Of a stretch of DNA of 64,000 nucleotides, positions 11,086-21,818 are shown piece by piece. The position numbers and the translations under genes were made by a program. Positions within the stretch are counted from its first letter, which is position 1. Each line of letters begins with the position of its first letter. The notes under the pieces were generated by a model, which worked only from the letters and a program-made list of their open reading frames with translations, had not been told where the DNA came from and made no database searches. The stretch is from Lepraria neglecta. Lineage: Eukaryota > Ascomycota > Lecanoromycetes > Lecanorales > Stereocaulaceae. The stretch is taken from positions 5,525,501 to 5,589,500 of the forward strand of contig CM065646.1 of the NCBI GenBank assembly GCA_033220425.1, written 5' to 3'.

Positions 11086-12261
11086 ATGGCTACCTCACTC
11101 CCCAAGTTACCTGTCGAAGTCGTCGAAACCATCGCCAGTGACTTAAACCCCACGGATCTATTCTCTCTCCGTCTCTCCTGTAAAGAATTTAATCGGAAGA
11201 CCCTTCACCACTTCGGCCACACATATTTCACCACCCTAAAAATGGACCTCTCCCGCAAAAGTCTGCAGAAACTCCAATCCATCTCCGAAAACGAGCAGCT
11301 CAGGCACAATGTCCAAACCCTACTCATTAAAAAGTAGAGCGATGATCTCGGGCGAGGGTTCTACTGGCATCGAGTGGAAGGATGCGATCTTTCCGGCTGC
11401 GTAGACGCACGGCTTTCTCCAGGTGTCGAAATGCTACGAGCTATTCTTAAAGGAATGACGAATTGCAAATCTTTTCACATCCACAGCCTTGGTGGGATGG
11501 AAGAATACTACGATTCGGAGTATCTGCTACCCAGCGATGCTATTGAAATCGTGCTCGCTATCCTCGCCGACACCGGCATGCCAATCAAATCATTCTTTGT
11601 GGATGTCAGAAACCGGGGGTCGGGTAGTGTGGACGCGAAGCGGTTACAGATGCCCCGGTACCAGCAGCCAGCATTCAGAACTGCGTGGGAGAAGCTTGAA
11701 GAGCTTCGACTGGAGCATTGTTTAACGTCCGATACTTTCGATTGGGCAAGGGATCTGGTCTTGCACACTAGTAAGCTAAAAAAGTTGTCACTGAGCTTCA
11801 ACTTCGACCACTCTACCTCGTTTCTCAACAGCCTCCTCACTTCGCCGCAAACTTTCCATGGTCTTCAAGAGTTCAAGCTTGGATGCGCGCACATCGCCGT
11901 GGAAGATCTCTCAAGTCTGCTCCTCCATTGCCACTCAAATCTCCGTACACTCTCTTTCTGGCATGTCTACCTTAAATCCGGTACCTAGGTTCAAATCTTG
12001 AAAGAGCTCAGAAATAATTTCCCGCTCCTGGAAAGCATCTCGGTAGACTGGCCCAAAGAGTACAGAGACGAGGAAATAATCGATATTCAGTTTCCCACGA
12101 TAGAGGATAATCTGATTATCCCTGGTTCCCAGGGCCGAAAGTTTGAACTGAAATATAAGAAGTGGAAGGGGCGGAGGAGGGCATGGGGCACTAGTTACCA
12201 TGGGCGGGTGGGAATGGATAAGGCGTTGGAGTTGCTTGCAGGGTTGGTGGAGCATACTTGA
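11086..12261 (+). pseudogene. F-box/LRR-like protein gene with two in-frame TAG codons
   Basis: An ATG at 11086 opens MATSLPKLPVEVVETIASDL, a clear F-box start (Leu-Pro-x-Glu-Val), followed by SLRLSCKEFNRKT. The same reading frame runs for 391 codons without an intron. It includes leucine-rich segments such as LEELRLEHCLT and LKKLSLSFNF that fit the degenerate LRRs of fungal F-box proteins, which act as SCF ubiquitin-ligase adaptors. TAG codons interrupt it at 11335-11337 and 11986-11988. Nothing else disturbs the frame and similarity-type features continue across both stops, so inactivation seems recent. Introns hiding the stops are unlikely because no good splice sites flank them. Confidence 0.75.
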
Positions 12262-12679
12262 AATGTTTTGGTGACTCATATGGCTTTGAAGCCAGCAAAT
12301 CACAAATTACTCGTGAAATCGAAGTACACGCTTAGTCCTTGCTAGAGGCTAAAGTAGACGCCGTGAGAGAATAGGGTATACAGTTCTTACTGTCCTCAGC
12401 AGCTCTGTACATTAGCGGCTTCTCTGCAACTAAACCTTAAGACCTAACAGAAGGCAGGGTCAAGTCCCAAAATTTCGAGGCGGTTTGGCATTGGTTTGTG
12501 TGTTCCGTTCCCACTTGCACCACGATTAGAGGCTTGTGAGTTGACAGATATCTATGGAGCTTGTCTGCAGTTGCTGGTAGAAGATTCAAAGTCCCACATA
12601 TGCTTCTATTCCGTTCTATTTACCGCAACCAGTAACATCCAAAAATCTCGCTAATTTTCATCCAAGTCCATATCCACAT
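12262..12679. other. Intergenic, nothing seen
   Basis: About 420 bp between the F-box pseudogene and the alcohol dehydrogenase remnant. No frame, repeat or RNA signature stands out. Confidence 0.4.
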
Positions 12680-12915
12680 TTACATCTTAGCATGACTCTC
12701 ATTAACAAGCACATACCGATACCTCGCCTTCCCCTCCCCCATATCAACAACAGCCTGATTCGCATCCTTCAACGGCCTCTTCTGAACCCAAGGCTTCACC
12801 ACCTTCTTCGCTGTCAACTCCAACATCTCCTCAATCTCATGCGGTGCCCCGATCGCGCTCCCGCCAATCTCACATCCCTTCGCGATGAGCGAAAATACAT
12901 TAAATGCAGGCAGGT
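12680..12915 (-). pseudogene. C-terminal remnant of a zinc-type alcohol dehydrogenase
   Basis: On the minus strand the text reads PAFNVFSLIAKGCEIGGSAIGAP, then EIEEMLELTAKKVVKPWVQ, DANQAVVDMGEGKARYRYV and a stop at 12680. This is the C-terminal substrate and NADP-domain end of the cinnamyl-alcohol-dehydrogenase/Adh6-7 type of medium-chain dehydrogenase (GGSxIGxPxEIxEML and KARYRYVL are typical). Only about 75 of some 360 residues remain. The N-terminal catalytic zinc domain is gone, and at the cut point another truncated gene begins on the opposite strand. It is a fragment, not a gene. Confidence 0.8.
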
Positions 12916-14073
12916 CAAATCTATCGTCCTTTGACGATCCTCTCCCCAGCTACATGAGAAATCTGGCGGATCAAGACTTGATACCAAGTCTCCCATTTGG
13001 ATACACAGCTGGTCGACTTTCCGAGTCGCCAACGGCATTTGGAACCCTCACATTGGGAGGCTATGATGAAGGACGCTTTACTCCTAACAACCTGACCTTC
13101 CCGTTTGCTGAAGATAACTCGAGAAGCCTTACCGTCGGCCTCCAGTCTATCATAATATCAAACGCCTCACAAGGAGCTCTAACTCCCCTAACAACGGGTG
13201 CTTACTTCCTGATCCAATCCACTGTGCCGGCTTCCAAACTCCACCTGTCAGCTCTTCGAGCTGGCTTTCGGGTTGATCTACGACCCAACTACAGACCTCT
13301 ATCTCGTTAATGACATTTTCCACACGAGCTTACAGCAGCTGAATCCCACAGTGACCTTCAAGATCGGAGTAACTCCAAACGATGGAGCTACCATCGACAT
13401 TGATTTGCCCTATGTGGCTTTCGACCTGCAAGTAACCCCACCCTATTTATCAAAATGTGACGAATTAGTTCCCTATACGACGAGCCGCCAATAGCACGCA
13501 GTACACTCTCGTTCGTACCTTTCTCCAAGAAGCTTGTATCATCATTGACTATGAAAGGTACAATTTCAGCGTCAGCCAAGCCATGTCCTCTCAGCCCCAC
13601 CAGCGGATAAAATCATCGCAATCGCGTCGGTGGGCAATCACACCTCAAACAATACCACCAAACCCTCCAACCAGACCGTCGCTAATTCGACCTCGACACT
13701 TTATGCTGTCAATGGTGGCGCCATTGCAGGCATAGTCATTGACGCGGTCGTGCTCGGCTCCCTCCTAGGAGCCTTAGCTTTCTACACTTATCGCCACTTA
13801 CCCTCACGATCAGCCAAACTATCGACTGCCTCACGGCCAGCCAGTCCCGCGGGAGACATGGAACATAATCCAGACCCGAATGCTCGCATCTGGATACCGG
13901 AACTCAGTCAAGGAACCACCCGAGCGACTCCGGAACTTCCTTGGCTTGACCTCAGTGGACTTGCGGCCCCGACTGAGACGGGTCTCGATGATTCAGTCTA
14001 CGAAATACAAAGCTTTGCTCTAGATGCTCCCCAAAGGACTTCTGTGCGATCCTATCAAGACTACAACGCTTGA
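12905..14073 (+). pseudogene. Truncated, frame-broken membrane-anchored aspartic protease (pepsin A1 family)
   Basis: Pieces of a fungal yapsin/OpsB-like protease appear in order: FGTLTLGGYDEGRF and NNLTFPFAED near 13036-13120, TDLYLVNDIFHTSLQQLNP near 13290, DIDLPYVAFDL near 13400, QYTLVRTFLQEACIIIDYER near 13500-13555, then a Ser/Thr/Asn-rich linker and a transmembrane helix (GGAIAGIVIDAVVLGSLLGALAF) near 13710-13785 with a cytosolic tail. Such enzymes sit at the cell surface. The N-terminal lobe with the first catalytic Asp is absent, and the rest needs several frame changes. The gene is dead and begins exactly where the alcohol dehydrogenase fragment ends. Confidence 0.8.
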
Positions 14074-15350
14074 GGGCCGCGGGGCGGATGCGGAACGAAA
14101 ATGGATAATTATCGGCATGACTACCGCTACGGTTAGGGTAACGGTTCCTTGGCCAGGGAGGTATAGTAAGGTAGAAGTTCGTCTTTTCAGCGAATTTGCA
14201 ATTCGAATACACTTTAGGTACTTGATTATGCTGGGCATCTCGTGATTCACCACAAGGCTTTCTCCCAACTTGAAGACAAACCTTTGCCCAAGACGAGAGG
14301 ACACTCAAGATTGACACTCATTGTTCCCCCTTTCTTTACTTCATGCGAAAAAAATGACACATTAGGAACTCAAGATCTACACAACTCTAGCCTTTCTCCC
14401 CAACATCTGCGTCTGCAAAAATACCACACCCATCTCAAAACCTCAAAATCTAACTTAATATCCACTCAACATGTACGAAAGACCTGGCCAAACGCCTTGG
14501 GATAGAGCATCCCAAATCTGACGTTTCCAAGGCCAAGAAAGCAGGACATGACCAGAAAAAAAATCAAGGTGTCTGAAACCCACGGAAAGTCAGAAGGGGA
14601 GGTACGTACTGAAGCGCAGAACCTGACACAAGATACCTTACTTACGATGCGCCAGAAACATCAGAACCCGAGCTCATTTCCCCTTCGACATCAGCTATAC
14701 CTCGGCCCTTGGACCCGTCGAAACCTGTCGTACCCAGCTCCATCCATGCCTCTAGGTTCTGCCACTCCAAATTGCTTCCACCCTCGAACGCAGCTACTCC
14801 AAACTATATAACGCCCCCGCAGTTTCCGGCATTCTCTGCTCCTCGCCGCGTTAGAATGGCGCCTTCCGCCTTACTTCACAGCCCCGAATTTAGCACGTGC
14901 CACGTTCCCTGAGTACTCAGAGTTCCCTGCGGAAGCTCTGCGCGGATTAGAGAAACAGTCACCCCGAACTCAGACTCGTGATGAAATAGCGAGTATTAGA
15001 AGGCTTGGAAGCTGCGACTAGTCATTTAGTTGCAGACTGCCCAGATCGCCACCCGCTAGAGGACATCGGAAGCTCTATGCCAGCATGGATGCCTGAGGTA
15101 GGGGCAGCCGCCCTGCTGGGAATCAGAGTCCAATTTCAAGGCTGCAACTAATGAGAAGACTGCGTTCACTAGATGTCATGACGAATTGTCACCACTAAGA
15201 GACCTATGTGCACGATTCAAGTCGTTTAGTTCTGCAAATAGGTATTAACATTATCACTGACATAGCTTGCCCTAGAAATAATTTTACACATTGGCAAATG
15301 TCCCTACGTTATGCTCAAGCTATACAATTTTAGAGCAGAGAGTCCCAGGT
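14074..15350. other. Intergenic, no gene supported
   Basis: This 1.3-kb stretch has short frames on both strands, none with recognisable motifs. It contains the 3' flank of the large ankyrin gene on its right edge. Confidence 0.45.
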
Positions 15351-18300
15351 TCAAAAGTCGTCACCATCACCACCGTAATCACCACCATCACCGCTGTCAT
15401 CATAAGTATCGAAACCACCCATCGTAAACGCACTAACACTTGCTGCGTCATCGCCGCTATTGTGTTGGAGATCGTCGTCACTTTGGGAATTCAGGCTAGT
15501 AGTGTCGCCCATTCCGCCTTGGTTTCCTCCCTCGTTTTGGATTCCCCCAGCATTCTGACTGAGATCTTGAAGATTTCCCGAACCTTGTGACGGGCATTGG
15601 GCGTTTCCGTCAGAGCCTTGAAGGTTGTGGTTAAATTCATACGAAAGTTGAAATCCGCCATCATTGTCGTCATTATTATCCGCGTCCTGTTTCGCAAGCT
15701 TCTTCCTCCTCATAAGATTCATCTTCTTCATCTTCTCCATCCCCTGCTTTGACATATTCATCCCTTGCTTCGACACGTTCTGCGAGTAGCTAGACATTTT
15801 CGTATACCCCTGCTTCGACACATCCAACCCGTAGCTTGACATCTTCTCGATTCCCTGCTTCGAAATGTCGAGTCCAGTCGACATTTTCTGAATCCCCTGC
15901 TTCGACATATCCGTCCCGAAGGTTGAAGCGCGCTTGAGCTTGAACTTGTTCTTCATCAAATTCAGCGGTAGCCCTGGTAGTCCTTGCATGGGACCCATCG
16001 AGTGCTGCAGGGCAACCGTTTTTGCGGGCCTTGGGGCGAGAGCAGTGTTGCTGGTTGTTTTCTCGAGGCTGGATTCGTTTTGTCCGGTGGAGGGAAGATT
16101 TGATAGACTGGATGCTGGAGAGGTGATGCTGGGTACTTTCTTGAGGTCCGATTCGCTTAATGTGATGGAGGGACGATTTGAAGAACTAGATGCTGGTCTC
16201 TCTAGAAGTGGAGACGGAGACGGCTGGGTAGCTTGGGCTGGGTGATGTATTGTAGGGACAGCGCTCGGAAAGGTGTTCGAGTGTGGCATCAGAGGGTGTG
16301 CGGGGTGTGGTCGATGAGGCTTCGTAGTCTGTTTTGATGACTTCGCGGCCATTTCCATAGAGAACGTGGCAGCGCGGATGAGATTGTGCTTCTCCTCGAC
16401 CGTTCGGGCCTTCGTCAGTCCTACCTTAAACGATTTTGCGTCGTTTTGCTTGGTCGTCCTGTCCATAGCCTCTTGCAGCAGTAGACGCACTTTGTCCTTT
16501 TCCTCTTCAGGTATCGGTGAACCAGCCGTTCGGAATTGCAGGCCCTGAGGTGTGAGACCTTCATCTGTCTCCGCCCACGGGTAGCAGCCGGTATTGAGCA
16601 GCAATTCCACCAAAGCAGATGAGCCATTGAAAGCCGCATGATGTAGTGGCCGCCAGCCTTCTGAACATGAGGCTTCAAGCTTCGCACCTTTGCTGATGAG
16701 ATTGGACGCGATTTGGTAGTGCCCGTATTCACAAGCCAAATGTAATGGACGACTACCAGGGTAGGGCCACCTCGCCTCCGCCCAGTACCCATCCTCGACC
16801 ATCCTGTGTGTTTGGTCTTTCTTGACAGATGACGAACCTAGCTTTTCTTCAACCCTGGCGAATTGCTCTATTAGTCTGTCGACTAGAGCAGTATGACCGT
16901 ACGCTACGGCGATGTGAATAGGATGCCAGCCAAAAGCGTTCTCCACAGCGATCTTTGCACCATTGGATATTAGCAGGTTGAAGATCTCGAACGAGCCGGC
17001 TCGGATTGCTTGGTGGATTGGCTGTTGGGCTTGTGCATCCTCGACTGTCACCGAAATCCCTTTGCTGCGGAGGAGTATCTCAGTGGCCGTGAAGTGTCCA
17101 CCTTTGACAGCAAGGATCAGGGGAGTGTCTTTCATTCTGGTTGCAGCCTTCACAGATACGTCATTCGCCACCAATGGCTCGATAAGTTGCCAATGACCTT
17201 GTTGAGCGGCGAAGTGCAGAGCGTTCCAGTCGTTGTCGTCTTTGGCTTTGATGCTGCACCTCCCGCGGATCATCAGCTCGAGGATAGCTAGACTACCGTT
17301 CTTGGCTGCTAATGTAGCTGGTTTGTAGATATCGTTTTTGTTGAGCTTCTGGAGGTCCAGCCCTCGGGCCAAGAAGCTTTCGGCAATACGAACATGACCA
17401 TGCTCCACAGCTGCGAAGAAGGCAGTGAGGAAAGTGAGGTCCGTGGGTTTCAGGTTCGAGCGCTTCAACATGGCTTCAGCTGATTCATAGTGCCCCTCTT
17501 CACATGCCAGTTGAAGAGCAGTCCTTGACTGGGAATCCCTATTGTCGAGTTGGGCGCCATTTTCGAGGAGGTAGTTGCACATTTCGACATTACTTTGTGC
17601 GGCGCTGATGTGCAAAGGGGTTCGGTAATCGACGTCCCGTGCATTGATATTTGCATTGCGCTGGAGTAAGAGCATGACCACATTTCTATGAGGTACCTGT
17701 GCTGCGAGGTGTAGAGGTGTTTGTCCATGTGGTCCTGGGGCTTCGATGTCGGCGTTGGCTGCAATGAGACTCTTTGCTACGGCCAGATGCCCCTTGTGAC
17801 AAGCATGATGAATAGCAGTGTAGGACTCGGCATCGGCGTGATCAGGCAGGCAACCTTCATGAATGAGGATATCCACGACCTTGCTATGTCCCTGCACTGA
17901 CGCCTCGCACAGCGCACTTCTTTTGGTCGTGGTGTGAACTGCTTCGAGATTGGCACCGCTGACAATGAGCCTCTTGAGCTTTGTTTCGTCTCCATCGCGT
18001 GCTACCTGGACGATCCACGGGAAACCTTCCGCGTCTGGCTTGTCGATGCGTTCGAGTGATGGCTCAGCGGCAGTATTCAGTTGATAGACCGCGTCCTCGG
18101 ACTTGCTTCTGGGTGACAATTCTGGGGCTGTTGGCGTAGTCGAGTCCCCCGTAGAAACTCTACTCATGGCTGAGGGATTGAACTCTGCGTCTTCGTGAAT
18201 TGTTGGTGACGAGGAAAGAGACGATGTCATCTGTGGGCTTCTGGACCTACCCAGGGCCGGGCTTCCCGAAGAAAGCGATCGCACAGCCTTTCGTCGTACA

Positions 18301-19863
18301 ATTTGTGACGGTGGTGCAGCGTAAGAAGATCGCTTTGGGAGGGGTTGCATCTTGGCATCGCGTTCTCGGAGGTCTGCTTCAGTAATGCTACGCACCGAGG
18401 AGCTACTATTGCTACTCAGGGTTGAGGTATGGCTGAATATGCTTGGGGTAGCAGTAGTAGTTGGCGACGTTTCAGAACCGTGCCCACTTGCCATGCTCTG
18501 AGCATCGACATCCGGCATGCCAGAATCGGGGGTTGGAAACCGCAAGGCAACATGAGGAGACTCAGGACGCTTTGGCTCAGACATGTCGTCAGATATATGG
18601 CGCTGAGGATTAATATTTGGTATGCTAGATTCGGGGTTTGGAGGCTGCGAGTCAAGCTGAGGAGACATTGGACGATTTGGCTCGAGCGTTTTGTCAGATA
18701 TGCGGTGCTGGGCCTCGATATCTGGCATCGTGAGGTTAGTATTTGGAGGCTGCAAGGCAAGTTGAGGAGACTGCGAGCGCTTTGGTTCGGAAATTTCGTC
18801 AGATAGAGCACGCTGGGTAAGGGCATTGCCTTCGGCCTTGTCAGCAATGTCGGGCACAGTCTGCTGTGGCATCAAAAGACCACGAAGACTATCTAGGTCT
18901 TGGAAGCTATGAATGCCGGTCGGCGGTGCTTGAATGGGTGGAGCTTGAGGGTCGTTTGAGAAGTCGATCAAGTCTTCAAAATCACCTGTCAGGAGGTCTT
19001 CTAGCTTGTTCTCTTTCTCTACAACTGCTTGTTGGCGCGTCTGCTCAACTACAGAGAGTACACTATGGGTCTGAGGCTGATTCGAAGATTGTTCCTGAGG
19101 CTGTCCCTGAGATTGTCTCTGAGGCTCGTCTTCGGGCCGGATCTGAGGCTGGATCGGAGGAGATACGGCTGGGGCTCGTATGAATTCTTTCAGAGCTTGG
19201 CTTCGTCTTTCTTCTTCCGCCGCGACCTCAGCGCGACGTATTTCAAGGGCTTTTGATATGAAATGTCGAAGAAGCAGCCTCTTTTCCAAGCTCCTCGTCT
19301 TCTGTTCCAATTTTTCTGGTGCTTTTTGCGCTTGCGCAGGAGGCAGTTCCGAAGGCTTGGTCCTAGATATCATTACAATTAGCAGATGACTGTCCCATCA
19401 GGGGTCATTGGCCTTACAATTGGATCACCTGAAGTGTAAGCTGAAGTGTCTGGCTATGACATCGTAGCTCCGTGAGGTGAATCTTCATAGTCTGTTCGAA
19501 CCACTGGTGTCTGACTTTAATGCAATTCTTGAAGGACTTGATCGAAAGTTTCTGCTCTCCATCGCCAATTTTTTGCAGGTCGTGTTGCAGGCTCCCCATT
19601 GATACTCTGACGAGTGTGATCGCATGGTTGGTGGTGCGCATCTGCTTTTGGAGCCCCTTTGCGGTCTGGTGCTCTTTCAGCCACTCGCCAATAGTTTTTA
19701 TGGAGTCCCCATATATGTTGCATTCAAGGAGGAGCATCTTTAGCGTTCGATCAGAATTGTTGAAGCTGTCGTAGACCCTCTGCATCCACTGGATCGTTTG
19801 GCAGACTTCTTTGACAATCTTCAGGGTCGCTCCCACCGCACCCAGGATCGTGATGGGATCCAT
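15351..19863 (-). CDS. Large ankyrin-repeat protein with a fungal HeLo-like/STAND-type N-terminal domain
   Basis: Two exons, 19863-19418 and 19362-15351. The 55-bp intron has GTAAGG and CTAG ends and joins in frame, giving about 1485 residues. The start MDPITILGAVGATLKIVKEV matches the fungal N-terminal domain found on STAND and ankyrin proteins (residues 1-150). A long disordered Pro/Gln/Ser-rich region holds three to four copies of an EPKRPxSPQ unit of about 33 residues (genomic 18500-18830). Some 15 ankyrin repeats follow (residues about 590-1110; TPLHLAA, ALHFAAQQGH, PLHLACEYGH). The C-terminus has a SKQGxxKMS repeat (genomic 15710-15920), then an acidic Asp/Gly-rich tail. A scaffold or signalling role is likely. 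Nucleotide-binding motifs are absent. The gene looks intact. Confidence 0.85.
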
Positions 19864-21818
19864 CGGAAAGCGGCGGATGCTTCGTTGTATGATCAAGTTG
19901 ATACTGACACGAGCGAAAGCCTGCAGAAACCGAGATTTCTTTCTTTCTGGGGATATAATCCAGTTGACAGTGCTCGCAGTTTCTTGTCCGGGCTTGGCTG
20001 GTGAGGCTGAAAGCAACCCCGCGTTGACAGCGTAACCCTCGCCTCATCCCTGCCGAAATGGCGCTTTATGCAAGCTAGTATTTTGGAGGGTATGACTTCG
20101 CCAATCAAGATTCTATGGCGTTTTTCTGACAGCTGGAGCCGAATATGCGCTAATTTTGAACGACAAGGAGATGAAGCAAGGATTTTGACAGCGTAGTGGA
20201 GTTTCGAACTTACTAAATCTGTGGTGCAATTCCAGCTTTTTCGTCAACTTCATCCTGACGGCCCAGTTGTAAAGTTCCCGCTTCCGTCATACAGCAATTT
20301 TGGATCGGTACGCAACGATGAGGATACCCTCGAGCCGTCAAAACCCAATGACACATGACACTCCAACTGTGCATTAGGATTCATTCGGGTATTCTTACTT
20401 CATGGTATTTACCGAGTTTAGCGAACCTTCCACTAAGGTAGATTAGGCGTAGTCGTAATATTAGTTAGCCAGGCACGGAATCACCAGCGAATGGACCGAA
20501 ATCACACGTCTCAAAGCATTTTATCGAGCTCGTGTCCGACACTTGCAAGCTCCATTGTCGTTGCACATCGAATGGGGTTCCTGCCAATTCGACTTCACGA
20601 GGGACAAGAGCAAATCCATAGCTGATTTGGCGTTCTTCCCAGGAAGGGGTACTGGGACACGGCCATCTCCTGCTGCGTAGTAGATGTGGAAGACCGACTT
20701 CTGGATACTGGCGAGTACTCTCCCAGGCAGAGGTCTTCTTGGCGTCCTAGTATACTCATCCGTTGCACCAGCTTATCTAGAACCAATGGAACCAAGTGAA
20801 CACAATGCACAAAATATGCCGAATGGTCCTCCCTCGTGGGTAGCAAAAAAGTCCGGACAAGCGCCCCATCAAGTCGCCTGGCAACTCTAGATACGGATAT
20901 TGACTGCACAAAGAATGGGCCCGCTGAGTCCCAATTGGAGGATTTTCTGGGGCTTTGCCCCGGATAGTCACATGAATTAGTGCTTCCTGCGAAATCTTCT
21001 GGGCTTTGTAACGGGGTGGCATCCGAATTATTTTGCACCCGCGAGCCTGCTGGAGATCAATACTTCTCTTGCACAGCCCAGCAGATGTACCAAGAGACGG
21101 GATTACGAGAGCATAGCATATAAGGCGTCATAGAAAGACACGAAGCACTCGCCAAGGTCATGGAAAGAAGTACAAAAGCGTGGGTGACACTGAATATCAC
21201 GGAGCCATACAGCCATGCACAGTGACGGGAAGTACAGATGTAAAAGAGCCTTTCATGAATTGATGAATTGGGCGGAGAGCTCTAGCGTGATGAATGACGT
21301 GGCGAACAGTGTAAACGAGCCGGACGAAGGTGAGAGCGAATTGGGAACACGCCAACTTTGGCAGTAGCTGGCACTTGCTGTGACCAATGTAGAGCATGTC
21401 CATGGTATGGTCAAATCAAAGAAGGAAAGGGCGAAGGAAGAGAATATAGCCGTTGTAGTCAAACATTAATGTTAAAATGTGAGCCGCATCTTCCGCGGAT
21501 CTTGGCATAAACTCTAAATATATTTGAAACAACATAACAGAAAAACTTCCAGAAGATATATTGGGATGTCGGGGAGTTTGTGACCTTCAATTTGGTTCAC
21601 ATGTTCTTTTCCGTAGAAAGGCTTTCTATGAACCTATTAATCCGTCTACCCCATTAACCTTCTCACATCTAAGGCTGTTCACTTCCACCTCGACATCTGT
21701 GAAATCAATGGCTATTCGCACCCTTTTGTTTGAGTGTTGAGCTAGAAGCCTGTCGATTTCATAGCTCACCAGGTACATATACAGCTGTCCAGAGGCCTTT
21801 CCCAATTCCCGTAATCAA
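19864..21818. other. Intergenic between ankyrin and M28 peptidase genes
   Basis: About 1.95 kb. The left part must hold the promoter of the ankyrin gene. A copy of the 200-bp dispersed repeat family lies at 20841-21060. The remaining frames are short and unconvincing. Confidence 0.5.
20841..21060 (+). repeat. Dispersed approx. 200-bp repeat family, copy 1
   Basis: This is alignable by eye with 51615-51840 (same strand) and with the reverse complement of 40157-40400. Shared landmarks in order are AGCGCCCC, AAGTCGCC or AAGTTGCC, AGTGCTTCCTGCGAAAT, CATCCGAAT.ATTTTG and CACCCGCGAG. The copies differ at many positions, so the family is old. No terminal inverted repeats or target-site duplication are obvious. 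It may be a piece of a larger unknown element. Confidence 0.65.

Noticed and set aside
11086-12261. Reassignment or readthrough of TAG as an amino acid, explaining in-frame TAGs in several genes
   Set aside because: Intact genes in the same window end with TAG (SRPK-like kinase at 47576, APH kinase at 28196), so TAG is a normal stop here.
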